NCBI GenBank assembly: GCA_023248095.1
Contig: JAHFFF010000129.1
Location: 1 to 5,097, forward strand
Reading direction: 5' to 3'
Origin: Candidatus Omnitrophota bacterium
GTDB lineage: Bacteria > Omnitrophota > Gorgyraeia > 1-14-0-20-64-10
Length of the DNA: 5,097 nucleotides
Part shown: positions 1 through 5,097 of the stretch, in pieces
Position numbering within the stretch: the stretch's first letter is position 1
Layout: each line of letters begins with the position of its first letter
Translations under genes and position numbers: made by a program
Notes under the pieces: generated by a model
Database searches by the model: none
Seen by the model: only the letters and a program-made list of their open reading frames with translations
Told to the model about the DNA's origin: nothing

Positions 1-3000
1 GAATACCTGGGAGAGGTGCCTTCCCAGGTGGTCATCGCCGCAGTGAAGGTAAGCCCCAAAGGAATCACCTGCTGATCCGGCAGGCCGGCCGGTTTCGATA
101 AGCCCTGCTGAAGATATAACCGGCCAGGCTCAGGGCTTATCTTGTTGACTTTGGTCACGGTCACCCACCCCCCCTCATCCGGGAGGATCACCGTCGATCC
201 GACTTCCAGGACCGATGGAATTTGCTTGCTGGCCAAGGCCATCTGCGGCAGCAGATCGTCCGGCAGTTGGACAAGCAATTCATCGCGAAGGGCAGATAAT
301 TCTCTGCGGAACTTGGCCCGATCATTCCCGCCGGGATTGAAATTTCCGCCGAACCTGGGAGGGACCGGCGGGTTGTCATTGGCATCGTCCAGGTCCTTCA
401 CCGCCTGAAGGGCGGAGACAACTTGCGAAGACCGGCTTAGATTGAGATGGGGCAGTGCTTTCGCCGCGGCCATTCGGGCGTAAAAAGATTCTCCAGTGCT
501 GTACATGAGCCGCTGAAACGACACGAGATCGTCAGGAGTTCCGGTCAATCCGATCGCTTCAATTGCAGCGATGCGCCAGGACCTCGGACGCCACTGCGGC
601 TCTCCCTGCAAATAACTTTTAATCACGCGGCGCACCTCTGAATCTCTCAACACCTCAAGCGCCTGCGCCAGCCCGCCCCGGGCGAATTTCACCAAGGGAA
701 CGAGGGCCTCCTTGACCCGCTCTTCCAGAGAAATTCCCTCCTTGAGGAAATGTTCTTTCAGTGCTTGAACCTCTTTCGGATCAACAGCGTAGGAATGATT
801 TAGGGACTCCGTGGCCAACAGGATGACCACCTGCACAGGAGCATAATAGGACAGGAAGGTTAGCCGCTTATCCAGGTCGAAACGCTCCCCGAGCTCTTGG
901 TCCTGCCGGAAGCCCAGAGATTCGTAGACGTGCCGCGCATGGCTGTTTTCCTTATCTACCTCCAGGGTCATGTAGCGACCCGAGCCGATTTTCTGCGCAG
1001 CACGGGCTGTCGCCAGCAGGAGCAGATGGGCCAATCTTTTGCCCTGGAAATCAGGGCTAACGTTCAGACGAAAGATGAAGGGGCCGGCATGTTTCCTGCT
1101 GACCGGATAATCCGGCTGGCCATTGGTGGCATAACTGTAGCCGACAGGAACACCCCGCGCATCCTCCACCGCGAAGGAAAGTCTCCACAGATCCTCCAAC
1201 CGAGTCTTGGTGGACGGCCGGACATCCATCATAAAACGCTCGGGCCCCCAATGCCCCTCCTGGTCCCACGCCCGGACTCTTATCTCCGTAGCTGCCAGTT
1301 CGCCGGCATGCGCAGCCGCATATGCCTGATCAATGGGAACGGCCTTCGGCCAGCTATCCGGCCATTCGACTGCGGTTTCTACCTGCTCCTCCAAACCGGC
1401 GGCGGGACGGACCCCTTGAGGAAGCCTCAACAAAGCTCCGATTTCATCCGCAAAGGTTGCCACTTCTGCATGACCCAGAGAGGAACGCTCAGACCAGGTC
1501 TTTGCGGCTTGGGCAAAATTCGACATCCTCTGAAGATCAGGATGGTCAAACCAACTCACGATGCTGCCCGTCAGCTCAAGCAAAGTGACGATTCTCCCCC
1601 GCAGCTCGTCTCGAATAGGCTCGCTTCTCTGGTCCTCCGGAACAGGCTCCCCGCCGTTCAGCCAGGCCGTGAACCGTTCGATCGACAACCTCTCTGTAAC
1701 CGGCCGGTCCTCGGAATCCTTCACTTTATCGAGAGCTCTATACGCGGCTGCCCAGGTGATTCCCAGAGTCCTATCCAAAGTGGCCCGCGTCTCTCTTGCG
1801 ATTTCCTGAAGCAGGTCCGGCTCGAATTTCCCCTCCTCCAAGCCGGCTGTAGGGGTTCTGCCGACGAGCTCTTCGTCCAAACCGTTGAGGATGGACCCAA
1901 GCTCGTGGTGGAAATAGGTGTGAGCCCGTATTTGCCCCTTCACCCTCAACCGCTCAACCTTCTCAACCAGATCCTCCATCACCCGCTTCGGCTGGACCGG
2001 CACCAAGACAATGATCGGGAGCCTCTCCCCTTCTCCCTCTCGGTTGAGTGTGTTGATGAACCTCATGGCAGGGCCATTAGAATCCCGAATCATGACGACG
2101 GCAGCGTTAAAAGGGTGGGCCGCTCCCAAAGCAGCGTCATACGAATTGACCGCCTCATCCGGAAGACTGGTAAACTTCGTCCAAACCTTTTGGCCAAGGC
2201 GTTCAGGAACACGTTCACTCCTTGCCCAGCCATGAAGGGTCCGCCGCAGGTCCGGTATCTCCCTCGAGTCGTCCGTTACAACGAGCAGACCCGAAATCCC
2301 TGTCTCTTCCAAACCGGCAAGGGGATTGTTCACGCGCTGCCACTTTTTCCAGAGGTCAATGACGGAGATACGCAAATCTCGCAGGGCCACCCTGTCTTCC
2401 AGATATTGCCTGCGGATATGAGCCTGAAGAGTCGGCGACATTTTTTTGTGGGTCCGTCCCGGCGCAGCCCGGTTCGGGACATCTCTGAGACGTTGAGAGA
2501 CTACCTTCACCTCCCTTTGAAGCGCCCCGCCAGGAGCAGCCTGGATTGCACTGCGTACTCGTCTCAGATATTCCTGGCGACTGACATCGCGAGGATCGGT
2601 ATCAGCAGCAAGCCTCAGCTCCTGTCCTCCTTCCTCCAAACCGCCAGCGAGAGGTTCTGACCGCGGCAGACCTTTAAGCGCAAGTTGAACGTCGGATTGG
2701 GACTTCAGGCGATCGGCGGCCAGAAGCACTTCCAGCAATCCTCGCTTCTGCAGAGTTCCGCCATAGTTCTCACCTACCAACCCCCCTGTGGCCGTGGCCA
2801 CAAGGGCGATCTTCTCTGCCGGCCATCCCATGAGGATTCCCTTGATGACAGCGCCGGCGTAAGCGTCTCCCATGCCGGTTTCATCCTTGATGCTCAACCC
2901 CTTCAAGACCGGCAGATAGAGAACCTTCTCGTTTCCAAAAATGGAGCTTCCCAGCGTCCAGACGAGAGATCCCTGATCTCCCAACTTCAAAAAGATGGCC

Positions 3001-5097
3001 TTGCTGCCCCGTTCCAGGAAATACTCAGCAATCTGTTCCGGGGTCCATCGATCGATCTCCTCTTCGGAGAACCCCTTACGCTTCCGAATGATGTCGCGGG
3101 CCTCCCCCACCGAGGGGATAAAAACGTCAATTAGGGAAAGAATCTCGTGGAAATCCACGTCAGAAAATTTTTTCCAATGGTCCAAGGGATCCACCACCGT
3201 ATCCCAAGTGACAATCTGCCCGGCCCCCTTGGCCCTGCGGAGGACCTCAAGGACCCCCGGCATGAACTGGGCCGCCAGCTCCGCCCCATGAATGCCCAAG
3301 ATCTGACCAGTGTAATCAACAGGCCGCAAATCGTCGGCCGTCAGCGCATCGCTGGCTCCGCGAACGTGATTAAAAACGCTGCGTCCTCCAGGAAGGATTA
3401 AAGCCAATGTGGCTGCGCTGGGTTTTCCCGACGCCACCTTCATCCCACTGACATCGATCCCATATTGTGATAAGGACGCGCCCAACCTTTTCCCGACAGC
3501 ATCGTCTCCAATTCGGGCGACATGGGAAATCTCCAACCCTTTCGGAGAATTCGGATTCAGGATCGGTTGGCTGATCTGCGCCAGGATCCGGGCTGCACTG
3601 AGGGAAGGACCGCCGGTTTCCTGGCGTACAGCTTTGTTTTGGTAGTCTCCCGGAGACATCTCTCCGACAGGAACCTGGATTCCTGCGGTAATAATCGCCT
3701 TGGCGTTCCGGTCCGACCACGCGGGGAATGGCAGCCCGGTATCACCCTCCACAGGAACGAAGCTGTCCTCAACAGCAAGGCCCACCAGCGTGACTTTGCC
3801 GGTCATGAACTCGCTCTTGATCAAATCCTCCGCCATCTCCTGCGTCGGAACTGGAACCGGCAGGAGGATATCGTAATCGACCCTCTCCTGCAGATTCAAC
3901 TGATTCAATTGATTGAATTCCGTGAGTTCCTGCGCCGTTTGAGCGTACAGAAAAACTCTCTGGATCGCTGCCCCGGGGATGCGGAGTTTAGGGAAGCGGT
4001 CTAGGGGTTGATTCAACAAATCCTGAATCCGATAAAGCAGGATGGGCATCGTATCCATCTGGGCACCGTGCCGGATCGGCACATCAACCTGCGCATGCTG
4101 ATTCGCCGCAGGAGGAACAGGCGTATAGGTAGCAGCGAAGTCGAGACGTCCATCGGCCTCGGAGAAACGGAGTGCCTGATTCCACGACGCAGAAACCTGC
4201 GGGGAAATACCAACCTCTCCAAGTACTTCTGCAATCTGGGCAGCCCATGTTTCCGGCAACATCTCATGCTGGTCCAGCACAAAAATCAACCGCCTCTGAC
4301 CCTTAGGTCCGATGAGCCGGAGGTTGATCTCTCCGATGGGACGTTGACCCAGATAGCCGGGATTACGCAAGCTCTCCGGGTTGGCAGTAAAGATGATCCC
4401 CTCTGCAAGATCCCTGGCAAGATCCTGCACTCCAATCGGCCCCCGATGCTCAACGGAGCCTTGCTCCTCTAGACCGGCGGTGACAAGCCGAGCCACGATC
4501 CAGGAGCCGCTGCGGAACAGGACGTACTGGCTTGCAGTCGACAGATTCATCTCCCGGAGGAAGCGGCCGATGGGTTTCGGATCCGCCTTCTCTTGCTTCA
4601 AATCCATCAACTGCGGTCTGCGAATCTCCGTTTGGAACAACGGGCCTGTAAAATAAACTCCCTGAATGGATGGATCCACTTCCAACGCCTTCGTAATCTG
4701 TTGGACCGCTTCGTCATAACCGATTCCCTTCTCCGAGCCAAGGAAGGTCCATCGAGCCAATTGATAACTCATCCGCAACTGGATGCGGGTCAAACGACGA
4801 CGGGTCACCGGCTGAGGACCCGGCGGGGCGCCATCGGCGGAAAACCTCGCGAGATCCGCCGATCCATCTTTCTCATCGCTGGCCATCACCATCCAATACC
4901 GCTGATTCCCCGTTGCTCCTTTCTGGACCAGAAGATCCCAGGCTTTCAAAGGCGTATCCGGTCCAATGTTTGAAAGTTCCTCCAAACCGGACTTCATCTG
5001 TCCTCCGGAGACTCCACGGAAACGGGACATGGGGAAAGCCACCAGGTCATAGGTGTCTGAATCTCGATCAAGCCTCGCAACGAGAATCCGATCTGAT
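1..5097 (-). CDS. Giant multidomain protein with repeated AGLEE motifs, partial at both ends
   Basis: One reading frame stays open across the entire window: 1,698 codons without TAA, TAG or TGA, with no in-window start or stop. A second partial codon (TC, so Ser) follows at the low-coordinate edge. Recognisable domains sit only in this frame: a PfkB-type kinase at residues 433-800 and a GNAT acetyltransferase at about 1262-1410. A HEAT-like stretch and a possible receiver-like fold are weaker calls. The motif [A/S/G]-G-L-E-E occurs six times between modules. I see no signal peptide or clear membrane segment, so this portion is probably soluble, though the true N-terminus is outside the window. 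Family-level knowledge covers the kinase and GNAT; a polyprotein or scaffold role is inference. Separate genes joined by sequencing error are unlikely, because both domains and all six motifs share one frame. The product as a whole is not one I recognise. Confidence 0.92.
3..317 (-). other. Helix plus beta-rich segment, truncated by the window edge
   Basis: Residues 1594-1698. A helix (FRRELSALRDELLVQLPDDL) leads to a beta-rich section: SVLEVGSTVILPDEGG, then WVTVTKVNKI and GRLYLQ, a pattern like a small beta barrel. It ends in PLGLTFTAAMTTWEG and continues beyond the window. No family is recognised. The coding sequence here also contains two inverted repeats (5-29 and 97-141). Confidence 0.45.
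97..141 (-). other. Perfect 11-bp inverted repeat inside the coding sequence
   Basis: The arm gataagccctg at 97-107 is the exact reverse complement of cagggcttatc at 131-141, with a 23-base loop. A second pair, ggccggtt (87-94) and aaccggcc (118-125), interleaves with it in pseudoknot order. In the mRNA, stem 1 (11 bp) would have to be crossed by only a 2-base loop (95-96), so the two stems are more likely alternatives than partners. It is not a terminator: no U-tract follows and the frame stays open. It may affect translation speed or be chance. Confidence 0.5.
318..389 (-). other. Pro/Gly/Asn-rich linker
   Basis: Residues 1570-1593. A run of Asp, Asn, Pro and Gly (DDANDNPPVPPRF, then GGNFNPGGNDR) joins the HEAT-like region to the final module. 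Its composition suggests a flexible, disordered linker without a GLEE motif. Confidence 0.65.
408..824 (-). other. HEAT-like helical repeat region
   Basis: Residues about 1425-1563. Two helix pairs carry the HEAT/PBS-lyase-like pattern: W1507-R-I-A-A-I-E-A-I-G, then a short loop TGTPDDLVSFQRLM; and A-R1541-M-A-A-A-K-A-L-P-H-L1551. The Arg followed by small Ala residues and a hydrophobic helix is the usual HEAT signature. Earlier helices (SLEERVKEALVPLVKFA and LAQALEVLRDSEVRRVI) could be further, more diverged units. HEAT repeats form solenoids that bind other proteins, so this could dock a partner or substrate for the acetyltransferase. I count only two clear units, so the call is moderate. 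Confidence 0.5.
867..1313 (-). other. GNAT-family N-acetyltransferase domain
   Basis: Residues about 1262-1410. GNAT enzymes move an acetyl group from acetyl-CoA to an amine. Visible landmarks are strands LSFAVEDARG (1306-1315) and VPVGYSYA (from 1316); motif A in FRLNVSPDFQGKRLAHLL, where Q1351-G-K-R-L-A1356 is the acetyl-CoA pyrophosphate loop (family pattern Q/R-x-x-G-x-G/A); strand YMTLEVD (1375-1381); and motif B N1384-S-H-A-R-H-V-Y1391-E-S-L-G-F1396, a textbook match with the Tyr often used as general acid. Arg1354 replaces the central Gly of the loop, a change that may be tolerated. The domain follows GLEE motif 6 by about 25 residues, and no motif separates it from the helical region after it. 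Substrate unknown. Confidence 0.88.
1386..1400 (-). repeat. GLEE motif copy 6 (AGLEE)
   Basis: Residues 1233-1237, in context RPA-AGLEE-QVE. It is coded GCC GGT TTG GAG GAG. It precedes the acetyltransferase module and, like copy 2, is followed by Gln. No further copy occurs in the remaining 461 residues of the window. Confidence 0.85.
1401..1832 (-). other. Helical module between GLEE motifs 5 and 6, unrecognised
   Basis: Residues 1089-1232 (144 residues). It looks almost entirely alpha-helical: EPDLLQEIARETRATLDRTL, then WAAAYRALDKVKDSE, ERFTAWLNG, DELRGRIVTLLELTG and FADEIGALLRL. Trp occurs in ITWAAAY, FTAWLNG, IVSWFDH and KTWSERS, possible core positions. Acidic polar loops separate the helices. 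I find no nucleotide-binding or catalytic motif. A protein-interaction or structural role is plausible, but unproven. Confidence 0.5.
1833..1847 (-). repeat. GLEE motif copy 5 (AGLEE)
   Basis: Residues 1084-1088, in context TPT-AGLEE-GKF. It is coded GCC GGC TTG GAG GAG, the only copy with GGC for Gly. A near-match GLDEE lies 12 residues earlier at residues 1072-1076 (1869-1883). Confidence 0.85.
1848..2303 (-). other. Alpha/beta module resembling a degenerate receiver (CheY-like) domain
   Basis: Residues 932-1083 (152 residues). Order of elements: strand LLVVTDD (937-943) with an acidic pair Asp942-Asp943, then a helix DLRRTL; a helix before PFNAAVVMIRD, whose strand ends at Asp1005; SNGPAMRFINTL, the loop and helix after it; a strand LPIIVLVP (1026-1033); and then helix VMEDLVEKVERL and a last strand near IRAHTYF. 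This order matches a response-regulator receiver: acidic pair, phospho-acceptor Asp, then the fourth strand. The gap from acidic pair to candidate acceptor is about 62 residues against about 45 in CheY. Val stands where Thr or Ser is expected at the end of strand 4, and I see no clear equivalent of the conserved Lys. If it is a receiver it is probably divergent or inactive. Another Rossmann-like fold is possible. Confidence 0.38.
2304..2318 (-). repeat. GLEE motif copy 4 (AGLEE)
   Basis: Residues 927-931, in context NPL-AGLEE-TGI. It is coded GCC GGT TTG GAA GAG, the only copy with GAA for the first Glu. It separates the basic helical module from the alpha/beta module. Confidence 0.85.
2319..2630 (-). 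other. Short basic helical module
   Basis: Residues 823-926 (104 residues), between motifs 3 and 4. It is rich in Arg, Gln and Leu, with a strongly helical pattern (SRQEYLRRVRSAIQAAP, then REVKVVSQRLRDV, then HIRRQYLEDRVALRDL). This suggests three or more amphipathic helices joined by short turns. It ends in WKKWQRVNNPL directly before motif 4. The net charge is positive, which would suit contact with an acidic partner or nucleic acid, but no specific fold is evident. An A7 run in the mRNA encodes Lys-Lys within HKKM. Confidence 0.5.
2631..2645 (-). repeat. GLEE motif copy 3 (GGLEE)
   Basis: Residues 818-822, in context PLA-GGLEE-GGQ. It is coded GGC GGT TTG GAG GAA. It sits 17 residues after the kinase's last predicted helix, so it marks the end of the kinase-bearing unit. 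Gly replaces the usual Ala in the first position. Confidence 0.8.
2697..3800 (-). other. PfkB/ribokinase-family carbohydrate or nucleoside kinase domain
   Basis: Residues 433-800. The family (PfkB, ribokinase and adenosine kinase) transfers phosphate from ATP to a hydroxymethyl group of a sugar or nucleoside. Landmarks appear in the family's order: strand 1 VTLVGLAVEDSF (435-446) with Asp444 placed like the substrate-binding Asp; ETGGPS with the Gly495-Gly496 pair; VARIGDDAVG (526-535); an Asp after a strand at WD632; FIPSVGEA (659-666), the P-N/S-x-x-E-A block; FLKLGDQGS (702-710); and the signature D738-E-T-G-M-G-D744, where Asp744 corresponds to the catalytic base and G-M-G to the anion hole (usually G-A-G). 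The domain is about 368 residues against a usual 300-350; an insertion between strand 1 and the Gly-Gly pair accounts for much of the excess. All key residues are present, so it may be active. The substrate cannot be told from sequence. It is embedded inside the giant chain, with no start or stop of its own. Confidence 0.9.
3801..4463 (-). other. Unrecognised module preceding the kinase
   Basis: Residues 212-432 (221 residues), between motif 2 and the kinase, with no GLEE motif separating it from the kinase. Visible elements include a mixed alpha/beta start (VQDLARDLAEGIIFTANPES, about 225-244) and a clear strand plus helix (RRLIFVLDQHEMLPETW, then AQIAEVLGEVGI). A proline-rich turn (YTPVPPAANQ) follows, then strand or helix elements around YDILLPVPVPTQEM. 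A local tandem NQLNQLN lies at 395-401. The conserved-looking pattern FTANPESL ... RLIFVLDQHE suggests a real folded domain, but I cannot match it to a family. It could be a partner or substrate-presenting domain for the kinase; that is speculation. Confidence 0.5.
4464..4478 (-). repeat. GLEE motif copy 2 (AGLEE)
   Basis: Residues 207-211, in context LVT-AGLEE-QGS. It is coded GCC GGT CTA GAG GAG, the only copy that uses CTA for leucine. It follows a predicted strand and precedes a polar stretch (QGSVEHRGP), consistent with a domain boundary. Confidence 0.85.
4479..4976 (-). other. Unrecognised module between GLEE motifs 1 and 2
   Basis: Residues 41-206 (166 residues). It begins with a probable strand-rich section (QRYWMVMASDE, about 63-73), then an Arg-rich helix-like section (RRRLTRIQLRMSYQLARW, about 99-116). 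Next comes YDEAVQQITKALEVDP at 127-142, which resembles a single TPR-type helix pair (Y-x-x-A ... A-L-x-x-D-P). I count only one such unit, so this is not a convincing TPR array. The C-terminal part is strand-like (QYVLFRSGSWIVARLV), running directly into motif 2. No catalytic motif is apparent. The motif-to-motif size of about 165 residues suits one compact domain. Function unknown. Confidence 0.5.
4977..4991 (-). repeat. GLEE motif copy 1 (SGLEE)
   Basis: Residues 36-40, in context QMK-SGLEE-LSN. This is the only copy with Ser in the first position. It is coded TCC GGT TTG GAG GAA. It separates the incoming upstream module from the 41-206 module. Confidence 0.75.
4992..5096 (-). other. C-terminal end of an upstream module, unrecognised
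   Basis: Residues 1-35, immediately before the first GLEE motif. The sequence alternates hydrophobic and charged residues (ILVARLDRD, then YDLVAFPMSRF) and ends in a Gly/Ser-rich turn (GVSGGQMK). This looks like beta strands closing a domain whose body lies outside the window. Too little is present to name a family. Confidence 0.5.

Noticed and set aside
5..29. Inverted repeat acctggga / tcccaggt, 8-bp arms and 9-base loop
   Set aside because: About one such pair is expected by chance in a window this size; there is no T-run, and it lies in coding sequence, so it is not a terminator.
2439..2447. A7 run in the mRNA (HKKM) followed by ATG, as a possible frameshift site or internal start
   Set aside because: The reading frame stays open with domain-like sequence and GLEE motifs on both sides, the run is not in the usual slippery phase, and I see no well-placed ribosome binding site before the ATG.
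897..2660. A 587-codon open frame on the plus strand starting with ATG
   Set aside because: It is codon-aligned with the minus-strand gene, so its stops appear only where that gene uses TTA, CTA or TCA, codons it uses rarely. Its translation is rich in Arg, Pro and His with no recognisable domain, whereas the minus frame gives the GNAT domain, four GLEE motifs and the end of the kinase-bearing unit over the same stretch or beside it.
2787..2802. Near-perfect palindrome tgtggcc / ggccaca as a possible operator
   Set aside because: It codes for a conserved-looking VATATGG helix of the kinase and no promoter or gene boundary is nearby.
3525..3544. KGLEIS in the kinase as a seventh GLEE copy
   Set aside because: It lacks the second Glu and lies inside the kinase fold just before the VARIGDD strand, not at a module boundary.
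142..4973. Other short open frames of 60-160 codons on both strands
   Set aside because: All lie within the giant gene in other frames, lack domain signatures, and have low-complexity composition typical of out-of-frame reading.
1..5097. Ordinary operon of separate kinase and acetyltransferase genes
   Set aside because: There is no stop codon in the shared frame anywhere between the two domains, so they cannot be separate genes without several undetected sequence errors.

Overview
The whole window lies inside one protein-coding gene on the minus strand. Read in the frame whose codons occupy plus-strand triplets 3-5, 6-8 ... 5094-5096, I translated all 1,698 codons by hand and found no stop. 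Neither the start nor the end of the gene is present: the two bases left at the low-coordinate end read TC, so the next residue is serine, and the reading frame continues past both edges. I therefore see a fragment of at least 1,699 residues from a very large multidomain protein. There are no RNA genes, intergenic gaps, promoters, convincing terminators, CRISPR arrays or mobile elements. Residue numbers below count from the high-coordinate edge, with residue 1 at 5094-5096.

The main discovery is a five-residue motif, [A/S/G]-G-L-E-E, that occurs six times in the gene's frame at residues 36, 207, 818, 927, 1084 and 1233. It falls between blocks that look like separate folded modules, so the protein reads like beads joined by a repeated tag. 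In order, the modules are: the end of an upstream module (1-35); an unrecognised module (41-206); an unrecognised module followed by a complete PfkB/ribokinase-type sugar or nucleoside kinase (212-817); a basic helical module (823-926); an alpha/beta module resembling a degenerate response-regulator receiver (932-1083); a helical module (1089-1232); and a GNAT acetyltransferase followed by a HEAT-like helical stretch, a Pro/Gly/Asn linker and a beta-rich tail (1238-1698).

The organism is probably a bacterium with moderately high GC and very long genes. From memory, giant open reading frames with recurring AGLEE-type motifs are a feature of Omnitrophota (formerly OP3, PVC superphylum). I could not check this, so the assignment is tentative. 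The antisense strand also has a long open frame (897-2660), but it is a codon-aligned shadow of the real gene.

How the parts work together can only be inferred. A kinase, an acetyltransferase and a receiver-like fold in one chain, separated by a short recurring signal, suggest either a polyprotein cut or marked at the motif, or a giant multifunctional scaffold.
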